Shown here: positions 8,851-17,707 of the stretch, piece by piece
How the letters are laid out: each line of letters opens with the position of its first letter
Position numbering within the stretch: position 1 is the stretch's first letter
Source: Hydrogenothermus marinus
GTDB lineage: Bacteria > Aquificota > Aquificia > Aquificales > Hydrogenothermaceae
DNA: 64,000 nucleotides
NCBI RefSeq assembly: GCF_003688665.1
Contig: NZ_REFO01000011.1
Location: 308,578 to 372,577 of the forward strand
Reading direction: 5' to 3'
Notes under the pieces: model-generated
Database searches by the model: none
What the model was told of the DNA's origin: nothing
Seen by the model: the letters and a program-made list of their open reading frames with translations, nothing else
Made by a program: the position numbers and the translations under genes

Positions 8851-10878
8851 TTTTTTTCTTCTTTTCTTAAAGAAACTATTAAGCCATTTTAAAGCTTTTT
8901 CTGGCTTATCTATTAAATCTTCTTTACCATTTTTAACAAGTACTGCTTTTTGTTTTTCTGATAGTTTATATGTTTTCATTGCTTCTTTTTTGGCTTTATT
9001 TATCCATTTTTTTATTTTTTCTTTATCTTCTAAAACATCCGTAGGTAGTTCTAATCCTGTTTTTTCTGCTAATGATTTAGCATATGCTATCTGTTTTTCT
9101 GTTGGTTTTGTCTCTTTATGTTCTTCTATAAACTTACTTAAAGCTTCAGGATTATCTAAAATATCTGATATATCTTTACCATGTTTTTTTGCAAGATCTA
9201 AAGCATAATTAAGCATTTTTTTAGATATTGGTTTTATATCTCTTTTTGTAGATTTTTCATATAATTCCTTTACAAAATCTTTCCAGTTTTTTTTATTTTG
9301 TTCTACATAATCAAGAAACTGTTCCATATTTTTTGTAAAATCATAATCTATAACCCATTTATAATGCTTATCTAAATAATCTATAAGATGAAAAGCATTT
9401 TCTGTAGGAATAAGAGCATTTCCTTCTTTTACAACATATCCTCTATCTTTTATTGTTTTTATAATAGATGCATAAGTAGAAGGTCTTCCTATTCCAAGTT
9501 CTTCTAATTTCTTTACTAAGGATGCTTCACTATATCTTGGAGGTGGTTTCGTCCATTTTTCCTCTAATTTTTGGTCTAATTTTTTAACTTTTTCATCTTT
9601 TTTTATTTCAGGTAAAGTTTGAATATTTTCTGTCTCCTCTTCTTGATAAACCTTTTTATATCCTGCAAATCTAAGAATTGAGCCTGTAGTTCTAAATTCA
9701 TATCCTTTTATATCAAATGTAATTGTTGTTCTATCATATACAGCATCTGCCATTTGAGATGCTACTGTTCTTTCATAAATAAGTTTTAAAAGTTTAAAAT
9801 GATCTTCTGAAAGCCCTTTTTTTTCTACTAATTTTTTTTGTTGATCTAAATTAACAAAGTTAGTAATTCTTATAGCTTCATGGGCATCTGCTTGAGTATT
9901 TTTAGATTTATAACTTCTTGCTCTTGATGGTAAATAATCTTTACCAAACTCTTTTTCTATAAGCTGTCTAATACCTGATATTGCTTCTTTAGAAATTCTA
10001 ACACTATCTGTTCTATGATATGTAATAAGCCCACTTTCAAATAAGTCTTGAGCAAGTATCATTGTTTTTTCAGGAGAAAATCTAAGCTTTGAGTTTGCTG
10101 CTTGTTGTAATGTTGAAGTAATAAAAGGAGCTTTTGGCTTTTGTTTTACTTGTTTTTTTTCTATTTTTATAGCTTTAGCATATTTTTCATCTTTTATATC
10201 ATTAAATATTTTTTCTGCTTCTTCTTTATCTTCTATTTTTGCCTTCTGATAATTTGCATTAAATTTTATATTATCTTTTTCTAATACTACATATAAAACA
10301 TAATAAGGAGTAGGCTTAAACTCTTTTATCTCTTTTTCTCTTTCTACAATTAATCTTACTGCTGGAGATTGAACTCTACCAACTGAAAATCTTCCACCTA
10401 TTTCCTTAGATGCATAAGGGGAAAGGGTATATCCAACAACTCTATCTCCAACTCTTCTTCCAAGAAATGCATTAAACAACCCAAAGTTTGTTTTCTCAAA
10501 CTGAGGAGCCTTTTTTATTACATCTTTTATATGTTTTTCTGTTATTTCATGAAATTCTGCTCTTTTAATATCTTTTGCTTTATTTTTTAATTCTTCGTAC
10601 ATAAAGTATCCAATTGCATATCCTTCTCTATCTGGGTCTGTAGCTATGTAAACTTCCTTGTCTTTTGCAAGTTTTTTTATTTCTGATAGAATTTTTTTAT
10701 GTCTTGATGATTTGATAATAAATTTAGGTTTAAAGGTTTTAAAATCTATTCCCATCTCTTTCTCAGGTAAATCTTTAAAATGACCTACAGTTGCTTTTAC
10801 TATAAAATCTTTCCCTAAGAATTTCTGAATCTCTTTTGCTTTTTTAGGAGATTCTACAATAACTAATTTCTCTGCCAA
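8848..10878 (-). CDS. topA: Type IA DNA topoisomerase TopA
   Basis: Relaxes negatively supercoiled DNA through a transient 5'-phosphotyrosine. The 676-residue protein has the N-terminal Toprim domain (IVESPKKAKEI; DPDREG at 81-86), GGRFSVGRVQSPAVRLI near 161, the catalytic Tyr287 in ESGLITYHRTDS, and GIGRPSTYASII further on. The C-terminus lacks the usual C4 zinc ribbons (there is no cysteine in the protein) and instead carries helical units such as KPTEKQIAYAKSLAEKTGLE ending in a basic KKRRKK tail. ATG at 10878 follows an AGGTG-type site. Confidence 0.95.
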   Translation of the reverse strand: MAEKLVIVESPKKAKEIQKFLGKDFIVKATVGHFKDLPEKEMGIDFKTFKPKFIIKSSRHKKILSEIKKLAKDKEVYIATDPDREGYAIGYFMYEELKNKAKDIKRAEFHEITEKHIKDVIKKAPQFEKTNFGLFNAFLGRRVGDRVVGYTLSPYASKEIGGRFSVGRVQSPAVRLIVEREKEIKEFKPTPYYVLYVVLEKDNIKFNANYQKAKIEDKEEAEKIFNDIKDEKYAKAIKIEKKQVKQKPKAPFITSTLQQAANSKLRFSPEKTMILAQDLFESGLITYHRTDSVRISKEAISGIRQLIEKEFGKDYLPSRARSYKSKNTQADAHEAIRITNFVNLDQQKKLVEKKGLSEDHFKLLKLIYERTVASQMADAVYDRTTITFDIKGYEFRTTGSILRFAGYKKVYQEEETENIQTLPEIKKDEKVKKLDQKLEEKWTKPPPRYSEASLVKKLEELGIGRPSTYASIIKTIKDRGYVVKEGNALIPTENAFHLIDYLDKHYKWVIDYDFTKNMEQFLDYVEQNKKNWKDFVKELYEKSTKRDIKPISKKMLNYALDLAKKHGKDISDILDNPEALSKFIEEHKETKPTEKQIAYAKSLAEKTGLELPTDVLEDKEKIKKWINKAKKEAMKTYKLSEKQKAVLVKNGKEDLIDKPEKALKWLNSFFKKRRKK

Positions 10879-10906
10879 ATTTTCACCTCTTAAATTTTTT
10901 AAATTT

Positions 10907-11572
10907 TTAAGTAAAAGAAGGGTCTTCTAAGCCTACTGATTTAAAAGCCTCTTTTCTTTGCTGACAAGTAGCACATTGCCCACAAGGTGGAATTGTTCCT
11001 TTATAACAAGAATAAGTTTTATCATAAGGTACACCAAGCTCTAAACCTAATTTTAGTATATCTATCTTACTTTTCCCAAGAAATGGAGTATAAACTTTAA
11101 TTCTATTTTTCTTTTTTTCAACCATAACAGAAGAGGCATTTATTGCAGCCTCTGCAGAAGACGCAAATTCTGCTCTACAATCTGGATAAGGGCTATCTAT
11201 AGAATGAATACCTATTCCTATATTTTCTATCTCATAAACATCACAAAATGCAGCTGCTATTGATAAAAAGGTTAAATTTCTCATTGGAACTGTAGTAATT
11301 GGAGCTTCTTCAGGATATTTTTCTGTAGGTACTTCTATATTTTTATCTGTTAAAGCATTTCCTTTTATATTCCTCAAATGAGGAATTTCAGCTATAAAAT
11401 GCTCTTTTACCCCTGCAATTTTAGCAAGCTGTTTTGCAAAATCAAGTTCTACTTTATGTTTTTGCCCATAATCAAAAGATATAGCATAAACTTCTTTAAA
11501 CTGTTTTTTTGCAAGCCACAAGAGAGTGGCACTATCCATTCCACCAGACAAAAGTACTATTATCTTTTCCAT
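10907..11572 (-). CDS. queC: 7-cyano-7-deazaguanine synthase QueC
   Basis: Makes preQ0 from carboxydeazaguanine and ammonia with ATP, in the queuosine pathway. The 221 residues have the PP-loop SGGMDSATLL (9-18), the SFDYGQKHKVEL stretch, TTVPMRNLTFLSIAAAF and a C-terminal zinc site formed by the cysteines of CYKGTIPPCGQCATCQQRK. Full length. It is 28 bases upstream of topA on the same strand. Other queuosine genes are not nearby. Confidence 0.96.
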   Translation of the reverse strand: MEKIIVLLSGGMDSATLLWLAKKQFKEVYAISFDYGQKHKVELDFAKQLAKIAGVKEHFIAEIPHLRNIKGNALTDKNIEVPTEKYPEEAPITTVPMRNLTFLSIAAAFCDVYEIENIGIGIHSIDSPYPDCRAEFASSAEAAINASSVMVEKKKNRIKVYTPFLGKSKIDILKLGLELGVPYDKTYSCYKGTIPPCGQCATCQQRKEAFKSVGLEDPSFT

Positions 11573-11610
11573 TAAAAAACCTTACAAAAAATGATAATAT
11601 TTAAATTATA

Positions 11611-11943
11611 ATGCTATCTAAATTAAAAGCAATTGCCTTAGGTTTAATTATAGGTTTAATACTTTCCATTTTAACATCTTATATTTATATGAAATTTAAT
11701 AAGTTTGGAGATTATACTCAAATCATAATTACAGGTTTTTATACTTTTATTCCTTTTATCTTTTTAGCAAAGGAAAATATAAAATTTAGAAAAACTGTAT
11801 TTTTTATAATATCTTTAATAATTTTTATGCCTTTACTAGTAGGAAATATAAATGAATTACAAAGAATCTCTATTTTACTTTATGCTATCTTTTTAAGTAT
11901 TATATTTTGTAGAACTAAAAAAAGAGCAAAAGGAGTAGTATGA
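11611..11943 (+). CDS. Small membrane protein of unknown function
   Basis: A 110-residue protein with about four predicted membrane helices (residues 5-27, 36-52, 62-80, 87-103) and a basic C-terminus. No family is recognised. Its stop overlaps the argS start (ATGA), so it is probably a real, co-translated gene. The ATG immediately follows TATAAT and has no ribosome binding site, so either the start is further in or the message is leaderless. Confidence 0.6.
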   Translation: MLSKLKAIALGLIIGLILSILTSYIYMKFNKFGDYTQIIITGFYTFIPFIFLAKENIKFRKTVFFIISLIIFMPLLVGNINELQRISILLYAIFLSIIFCRTKKRAKGVV

Positions 11944-13598
11944 AGCAGAAAATAAAAAATGAGATTTTAAAAGCAGTATCAAGAAAAATTCCTGAGATAG
12001 AGAATATAAAAGAAAAAATAAAAGTTGAAATTCCAAAAGAAGAAAAATATGGAGATTTTTCAATTAATGCTGCTTTTTTACTTGCTAAACCTTTAAAGAA
12101 AAAACCGATAGATATTGCAAATCAGATAAAACAGATATTAGAAAAAGAAGATATTTTTGAAAAGGTTGAAGTTGCAGGAGCAGGATTTGTAAATCTATTT
12201 TTATCTGGAAAATTTTTCAAAGATATTTTAAAAAAAGCTATAGTAGAAGGTAGTCATTATGGTGAAATAAAACAAAAAGATAAAGGAAAAATAAATGTTG
12301 AATTTGTAAGTGCAAATCCAACAGGACCTTTACATCTTGGGCATGGAAGAGGTGCAGTTGTAGGAAATACTTTAGCTAATATTCTTTCATATGCAGGCTA
12401 TCAAGTAGAGAAAGAGTTTTATATAAATGATGCAGGAAACCAGATAAAAATGCTTGGACTTTCTGTTTACGCAAGATATAGACAGATTGAAGAACCAGAT
12501 TATCCATTTCCTGAAGAAGGATATAAAGGCGAATACATAAAAGATATTGCAAATGAGATTTACCAGCATTTTAGAGAAAAGATATTAAAACTATCAGAAT
12601 CTGAAGCTATAGATTTTATGGCTGAATATTCTAAAGAACTGCTTTTAAAAAAGATACAAGAAGATCTAAAACTTTTAAATGTTGAGTTTGATATATGGTT
12701 TAGTGAAAAACAGCTTTATACAGAAGGAAAAGTGCAAGAACTTATAGAAATTTTAAAAGAAAAAGAGCTTGTTTATGAAAAAGATGGTGCTTTATGGCTA
12801 AAAACAAGTATTTATGGAGATGATAAAGATAGAGTTTTAAAGAAAAAAGATGGTAGTTATACATATTTTGCAGGAGATATAGCATATCATTTCAACAAAT
12901 TAAAAAGAGGTTATGATTATGCTATAAATATATGGGGTGCAGATCATCATGGATATTTCCCAAGATTAAAAGCAGCAATGCTTGCTCTTGGTGCAAAGGA
13001 AGACTGGCTACAGGTTTTATTTATACAACTTGTAAAATTATTTAAAGATGGAAAAGAAATTAAAATGTCTAAAAGAGCTGGAAAATTCATAACATTAAGA
13101 GATCTAATTGAAGAAGTTGGAGCAGATGCAGTTATTTATTTCTTTTTAACAAAAGATAGTAATACCCATCTTAATTTTGATATAGACCTTGCAAGAAAAA
13201 AATCTTCTGAAAACCCTGTTTATTATGTTCAGTATGCTTATGCAAGAATTTCTTCAGTATTTAGAGAAGCTAAAGAGAAATTTAATATTGATTATAAAAA
13301 TATTGATGAAATCAATATATCTTTATTAAAAGAGAAAATAGAAAAAAGTATAATGAAAAAAATAGCAACTCTTCCAGAAGATATTATTAAGATCGCAGAA
13401 AATAGACAGCCTCATAAATTAACAATACTTGCTTACGAGCTTGCTTCTGATTTTCATTATTATTACAACAACTATAAATTTTTACAGAAAGAAGACGAAA
13501 GATTAATGGAAGCTAGACTTTATCTTTTAAGAGCTATAAGAAATAGCTTGGCAACATTATTTAAGCTTATTGGAATTACTCCTTTAGAGAAAATGTAA
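11940..13598 (+). CDS. argS: Arginyl-tRNA synthetase
   Basis: Class I synthetase charging tRNA(Arg). The 552-residue protein has the Arg-S N-terminal domain, the HIGH-type motif in ANPTGPLHLGHGRGAVVG (about residue 125), INDAGNQIKMLG, the KMSKS-like KMSKRAG (about 376) and a C-terminal DALR anticodon domain (YAYARISSVFR onward). Length is typical. It overlaps the small membrane protein by 4 bases and is followed with no gap by the SPOR gene. Confidence 0.97.
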   Translation: MKQKIKNEILKAVSRKIPEIENIKEKIKVEIPKEEKYGDFSINAAFLLAKPLKKKPIDIANQIKQILEKEDIFEKVEVAGAGFVNLFLSGKFFKDILKKAIVEGSHYGEIKQKDKGKINVEFVSANPTGPLHLGHGRGAVVGNTLANILSYAGYQVEKEFYINDAGNQIKMLGLSVYARYRQIEEPDYPFPEEGYKGEYIKDIANEIYQHFREKILKLSESEAIDFMAEYSKELLLKKIQEDLKLLNVEFDIWFSEKQLYTEGKVQELIEILKEKELVYEKDGALWLKTSIYGDDKDRVLKKKDGSYTYFAGDIAYHFNKLKRGYDYAINIWGADHHGYFPRLKAAMLALGAKEDWLQVLFIQLVKLFKDGKEIKMSKRAGKFITLRDLIEEVGADAVIYFFLTKDSNTHLNFDIDLARKKSSENPVYYVQYAYARISSVFREAKEKFNIDYKNIDEINISLLKEKIEKSIMKKIATLPEDIIKIAENRQPHKLTILAYELASDFHYYYNNYKFLQKEDERLMEARLYLLRAIRNSLATLFKLIGITPLEKM

Positions 13599-14276
13599 AT
13601 GGAAGATATAAAAGATACATTAAAAAAGTTAGAAGAAGAAAAAAAGAAACAGGAAAAAACAGAAAGATTAATAATTTTATTAATTGGTATATTTGTAGCT
13701 TTAATTTTTGCTGTAATAGGAATAAATATATATTATACTAGCTCTGATAATACTGTTTCTGAACCAAAGGTTGTTATAGAAGATAATAATGAACTAAAAA
13801 ATAATACTGTAGAAAAAGTAATCCCAAGGAATGATTTAAATCAAGACAATACAACAAAACAAATAGATAATGAAGTACAAAAAACAGATAATGCTAAAGA
13901 AAAAACTAATAACTTACAAGTTGAAAAAAATATATCAAAAAATAAAGTAGCTGATAAAACTCCTCCTCAACAAAATAAAGCAAAACAAAATGTAAAACAA
14001 GAAAAATTAACTAAATCTACGAATTTTAAACAAAAAATTGCTAAAAATAAAATTGCTACAAAACCAAAACTTGTTTATACAGTTCAAGTTGGAGCATTTA
14101 GCTCCAAAGAAAGAGCAAAAAGATATTTAAAATCCATAGGGAAACCGGGAATGATTATAGAAGAAGGAAAAATATATAGAGTAGTAATTGGTAAATTTAA
14201 AACATATAAAGATGCTGCTCAATATATGAAAAAATATAAATTAAAAGGTTTTATAAGAAAAATAAAAATCAACTAA
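13599..14276 (+). CDS. SPOR-domain membrane protein
   Basis: Probable septal-peptidoglycan binding protein. Of 225 residues, the first 20 are a charged cytoplasmic Lys/Glu coil, residues 23-46 a membrane helix, then a low-complexity Asn/Lys/Gln linker (about 50-150) and a C-terminal SPOR domain (YTVQVGAFSSKERAKRYL through KGFIRKIKI). SPOR domains bind denuded glycan strands at division sites. The ATG starts one base after the argS stop. Which division protein it matches (FtsN- or DedD-like) cannot be said. Confidence 0.85.
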   Translation: MEDIKDTLKKLEEEKKKQEKTERLIILLIGIFVALIFAVIGINIYYTSSDNTVSEPKVVIEDNNELKNNTVEKVIPRNDLNQDNTTKQIDNEVQKTDNAKEKTNNLQVEKNISKNKVADKTPPQQNKAKQNVKQEKLTKSTNFKQKIAKNKIATKPKLVYTVQVGAFSSKERAKRYLKSIGKPGMIIEEGKIYRVVIGKFKTYKDAAQYMKKYKLKGFIRKIKIN

Positions 14277-14440
14277 CTTAAAGGTTTTGCCTTTTCTATT
14301 AAAAGAATAGGAATATTATCTATTATCTCATAATAAACTTTACAGTTATTGCAGATTAAAATCTTTTTTTCTTTATTATAAACAAGTTCTTTTTTACATT
14401 TAGGACAGGCTAAAATTTCCAATAATTTTTTATCTATCAT
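14273..14440 (-). CDS. Trm112/YcaR-family small zinc-binding protein
   Basis: A 55-residue protein of the UPF0434/Trm112 family: KKLLEILACPKCKKELVY, then LICNNCKVYYEIIDNIPILL. The four cysteines (CPKC and CNNC) form a zinc ribbon. The family includes partners of methyltransferases and stand-alone bacterial forms of unclear role, often near lipid A or nucleotide-sugar genes. Its 3' end converges with the SPOR gene, overlapping by 4 bases; a good AGGTAA site precedes the ATG. Confidence 0.8.
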   Translation of the reverse strand: MIDKKLLEILACPKCKKELVYNKEKKILICNNCKVYYEIIDNIPILLIEKAKPLS

Positions 14441-14508
14441 TTTATTACCTTTTTGAAGTAAATGTTATAAAATTAACTAAAATTATATCCTAATTTGGAG
14501 GAGAAAAT

Positions 14509-14616
14509 ATGAATCCTTCTACATTATTTCCAATAGTTATAATAGGAATGGTTGTAATTGCTATAGCTATATTTTTAATCTTAATTGCGTTAGACAAAGG
14601 CTCTGATGAAGAATAA
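14509..14616 (+). CDS. 35-residue single-pass membrane peptide
   Basis: Short open frame with a strong ribosome binding site (GGAGGAGAAA, 5 bases before ATG). The peptide is MNPSTLFPIV, a membrane helix of about 20 residues rich in Ile/Val/Ala, then an acidic LDKGSDEE tail. It overlaps the thiE start by 11 bases in another frame, suggesting translational coupling. The shape recalls small oxidase or membrane-complex subunits, but no specific family is recognised. Confidence 0.6.
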   Translation: MNPSTLFPIVIIGMVVIAIAIFLILIALDKGSDEE

Positions 14617-15166
14617 TTTACATAAATTTTATGCAATTACAGATAGAAAAAAATATAAAATTCCTTTTGAAAATCAGATTAAGCTTTTATTAGATAAAGG
14701 TATTAGAATGTTTCAACTTAGAGAGAAAGATTTATCATCTGGAGAACTTTTAAATCTTGCAGAAAAGATGAAAAGAATTTTAGAAAAATATAATGGATCT
14801 TTATTTATAAATGATAGGGTTGATGTAGCATTATTAGTAGAAGCAGATGGAGTCCATTTACCTGAAAACTCATTCCCTGTTTCTAAAATAAAAACTAAAT
14901 TTCCCCATTTAATAGTAGGTAAATCTTGTCATAGTATAGAATGTGCTATAAAAGCTCAAGAAGAAGGTGCAGATTATATAATCTTTTCTCCTATTTTTTA
15001 TGTAGAAGGAAAAGGAAAACCTCAAGGAATTAAAAAGTTAAAAGAGGTAGTAGAGAGGGTAAATATTCCTGTGTATGCTCTTGGAGGTATAAATAAATCA
15101 AATATTAACCAGGTTTTGGATACAGGAGTTTATGGAATAGCTGGAATTAGGACTTTTTTGTATTAA
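14606..15166 (+). CDS. thiE: Thiamine-phosphate synthase ThiE
   Basis: Joins the pyrimidine and thiazole moieties to make thiamine phosphate. The 186-residue TIM barrel has FYAITDRKKYK at the start, QLREKDLS (about 38), the pyrophosphate-binding FINDRVDVALLVEADGVHL, and PIFYVEGKGKPQGI and VYALGGI near the end. It is somewhat shorter than typical ThiE (about 205-215), mostly at the C-terminus, but motifs are intact. Pathway partner thiC lies at 28144-29511. Confidence 0.92.
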   Translation: MKNNLHKFYAITDRKKYKIPFENQIKLLLDKGIRMFQLREKDLSSGELLNLAEKMKRILEKYNGSLFINDRVDVALLVEADGVHLPENSFPVSKIKTKFPHLIVGKSCHSIECAIKAQEEGADYIIFSPIFYVEGKGKPQGIKKLKEVVERVNIPVYALGGINKSNINQVLDTGVYGIAGIRTFLY

Positions 15167-15222
15167 ATTATTTAGTATGATATATTAATAAGTTAATAAT
15201 CACTAAATTTAGAGGAGTAAAG

Positions 15223-16050
15223 ATGGCTGAAGCTTTAAGTCAACAACCTTCATGGTGGCAAACACATAAATTTACAATAGCAAGAAATACTGTGTATATT
15301 TCTATAGTAATAGCACTTATATTAATTCCTGAACTTAAGATAATAAAAGTAGATATTGCCCATAATGAGTCATGGCTATTTGGAGAAAGAAGAAGTTTAA
15401 TAGATGGTCTTATTCCTGTAATTGCCGCTCTTGGATTTTTTGCAATACTTGTTATTGTTATAAATATGATCCAAGGAAGACTTTTCTGTGGTTTGATATG
15501 CCCAGGAGGATGGTTTGCAGAAATTCAAGAAAAAATCAAAAGAAAAATAGGAAAGCATCATAAGTTAGCTTATATTTTTATAACATTTATTTCAACTATA
15601 GCATTTGCTGCTTTATTCTTTAACTGGGTAACAGATTTAAGAGTATTTTTCTACTATACAAATCCTTCATTTATACCTATGTGGGTTGCTTTTTTAGTAG
15701 CATTCCCAATATTTTTCTGGGAATTATACATAGGAAAAAGATGGTGTAGAACTTTCTGCCCTACAGGGATATACCAAAAATTAACTCCTCATTTTTACTA
15801 CTATAAACCTGCACTTATACCACCTTATACAACTAAAGATTGTGGAACTTGTAGAGAATGTTTAAAAGCTTGTCCAATGGCATTAGATCCAAGAAAAATA
15901 GCTTTAATGGAAGATACAATAAATAGACCAGGTCTTTCTTCTTGTATTGTCTGTGGAGAATGTGTTGACGCTTGTACAGATGTGTGGGCTAAAAAAGGCA
16001 AACCTCCAATTCTTGGCTTTTTACATGAAGTACCTGTAAGACAAGTATGA
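15223..16050 (+). CDS. NapH/MauN-like membrane polyferredoxin
   Basis: Inner membrane iron-sulfur protein of the NapH type, which passes electrons from the quinone pool toward periplasmic reductases. The 275 residues carry about five membrane helices, the two characteristic CxxxCP loops (CGLICPGGW near 92; CRTFCPTG near 175) and two C-terminal 4Fe-4S motifs (CGTCRECLKACPM, CIVCGECVDAC). The mobA gene overlaps its end by 4 bases, which fits a link to a molybdoenzyme such as a nitrate reductase, though none is in the window. Confidence 0.85.
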   Translation: MAEALSQQPSWWQTHKFTIARNTVYISIVIALILIPELKIIKVDIAHNESWLFGERRSLIDGLIPVIAALGFFAILVIVINMIQGRLFCGLICPGGWFAEIQEKIKRKIGKHHKLAYIFITFISTIAFAALFFNWVTDLRVFFYYTNPSFIPMWVAFLVAFPIFFWELYIGKRWCRTFCPTGIYQKLTPHFYYYKPALIPPYTTKDCGTCRECLKACPMALDPRKIALMEDTINRPGLSSCIVCGECVDACTDVWAKKGKPPILGFLHEVPVRQV

Positions 16051-16658
16051 ATTTAGATTGTATCCTATTGGCAGGTGGCCAAAGCAAAAGAATGGGAAGG
16101 GATAAAGCATTCCTTCCCTTTGACAATAAAACTTTTTTAAGAAATATATTAGAAACCTTAGATAATGTATGCCAAAAAATTATAATCGTTGTAAATAAAG
16201 ATTTTTCTTTATATGAAAATCAGATAAAAGATTTAAGCTCTAACATAATCCTTACCAAAGATATAAATCCTTATGAAGGTCCTTTAAATGGAGTTATTTC
16301 AGCAAAAGATTATATTAAAAATGATTCTGTTTTTATAGCTACCTGTGATACACCTATTATTAGTACTAAAATAATTAAGTTTTTATATGAAAATATAGAA
16401 GATTACGATACAATTATTCCAAATATTGATGGGAAATATCAATTTTTAAACACTATATATAAAAAAGATTCATTAGAAAAAGCAAAGCAAATTTACAATT
16501 CAGGAATAAAATCTTTAAAAAAATGGGTTGACAGTTTAAATAAGAAGATTATTAATAAAGATATACTAAAAAAGATAGATAATAATCTTTTAATGTATGA
16601 AAGTATAAATACGCCAAAAGATTATAAAAAATTTATTTCAAATTTTAAGGATAGCTAA
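16047..16658 (+). CDS. mobA: Molybdenum cofactor guanylyltransferase MobA
   Basis: Transfers GMP to molybdopterin for DMSO-reductase-family enzymes. The 203-residue protein opens with the nucleotidyltransferase signature ILLAGGQSKRMGRDKAFLPF (residues 6-25) and has the ATCDTPII metal-binding element near 106. Length matches MobA. It overlaps the NapH-like gene and the following SPFH gene, so the three are co-transcribed. Confidence 0.9.
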   Translation: MNLDCILLAGGQSKRMGRDKAFLPFDNKTFLRNILETLDNVCQKIIIVVNKDFSLYENQIKDLSSNIILTKDINPYEGPLNGVISAKDYIKNDSVFIATCDTPIISTKIIKFLYENIEDYDTIIPNIDGKYQFLNTIYKKDSLEKAKQIYNSGIKSLKKWVDSLNKKIINKDILKKIDNNLLMYESINTPKDYKKFISNFKDS

Positions 16659-17626
16659 TGGATAATTTTAGTAAAGATAAGATAAATATAAATTCGGCAG
16701 TTGCAGCTTTACCTATTGCTATAATAGTTATAGCAATATTCTTTTTCTTATTTCCACCTTTTAAGACTATAGAAAGTGGTAATGTAGGAATAAAAATAAC
16801 CCTTGGTAAATATGATAATGAGGAATTAAAACCGGGACTTCATTTTAAAATACCTTTAGTCCAAGAAATTAAAGTTGTAGATGTAAGAGTTCATACAATT
16901 AATTATAAAGGAAACCAAGATAGGCCAGACAAAGAAGGATTAATAGAAAAACCAGCAATAAATGTACTTGATGCAAGGGGATTACCAGTAAGAATAGAAA
17001 TGACTGTCCAATATAGAATAATTCCAGATCAAGCTTCAGAATTAATTCAAGAATGGGGATGGAACTGGGAAGATAAAATGATTAATCCTACAATTAGAGA
17101 TATTGTTAGAGATGTAATAGGACAGTATCCGGCAGAACAACTTCCTATAAAAAGACAAGAAATAGGAACAAAAATAGAGCAAGGAATAGAAAAATCTATT
17201 AAAGAAGTTTCACATAATAAAGTTGAAGTTGTTGGTGTCCAACTTAGAGATATTAAACTACCACCAAGAATTGCTCAAAAAATAGAAGAAGTTCAGATAG
17301 CAAAACAAGAAGCAGAAAAAATGAAATATGTAGAAGAAAAGGCTAAAAAACAACAAGAGATAAAGAGAATAGAAGCTGAAACTAAAAAGATTCAAAAAGT
17401 TATAGCAGCAGAAGCAGAAGCAGAAAAGAAAATTAAAGAAGCAGAAGGAATAGCAAAAGCAAATAAACTTATAAGTCAATCTATAGATAAGAATGTATTA
17501 AAATGGAGAGAGCTAGAAATTCAAGAGAAATTAATGGAAGCTTTAAAAGAAAATAAAAATAATAATATTTTCTTAAATACCCCAGCAGGAAATATGCATT
17601 ACTGGTTAAATACACCTAAAAAATAG
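16658..17626 (+). CDS. Prohibitin/HflC-like SPFH-domain membrane protein
   Basis: Membrane-anchored scaffold of the SPFH/Band 7 family. The 322 residues show an N-terminal helix (about 14-35), the Band 7 domain (SGNVGIKITLGKYDNEELKPG to about 215) and a long Ala/Glu/Lys coiled coil (215-275) ending in a conserved WRELEIQEKLMEAL segment. Organisation is closest to prohibitin. Typical role is quality control through FtsH-like proteases. Start overlaps the mobA stop by one base. Confidence 0.88.
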   Translation: MDNFSKDKININSAVAALPIAIIVIAIFFFLFPPFKTIESGNVGIKITLGKYDNEELKPGLHFKIPLVQEIKVVDVRVHTINYKGNQDRPDKEGLIEKPAINVLDARGLPVRIEMTVQYRIIPDQASELIQEWGWNWEDKMINPTIRDIVRDVIGQYPAEQLPIKRQEIGTKIEQGIEKSIKEVSHNKVEVVGVQLRDIKLPPRIAQKIEEVQIAKQEAEKMKYVEEKAKKQQEIKRIEAETKKIQKVIAAEAEAEKKIKEAEGIAKANKLISQSIDKNVLKWRELEIQEKLMEALKENKNNNIFLNTPAGNMHYWLNTPKK

Positions 17627-17645
17627 TTTTTTAAAGTTTCTTAAC

Positions 17646-17674
17646 TTGTCTAATTAGCATATCTATAAGATAAT
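17646..17674 (+). promoter_or_regulatory. Probable promoter of the nuoG gene
   Basis: TTGTCT (17646-17651) and GATAAT (17669-17674) are separated by 17 bases, 34 bases before the nuoG ATG, in an 81-base spacer. Both boxes deviate from consensus at two or fewer positions. Confidence 0.4.
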
Positions 17675-17707
17675 TATACTTATTCCTTTCTTTGTTGAGG
17701 TTTTTAT

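Noticed and set aside
8759..9208. 149-codon plus-strand frame over the topA 3' end
   Set aside because: Opposite strand of a clear TopA coding sequence; low-complexity Phe/Ser/Leu product.
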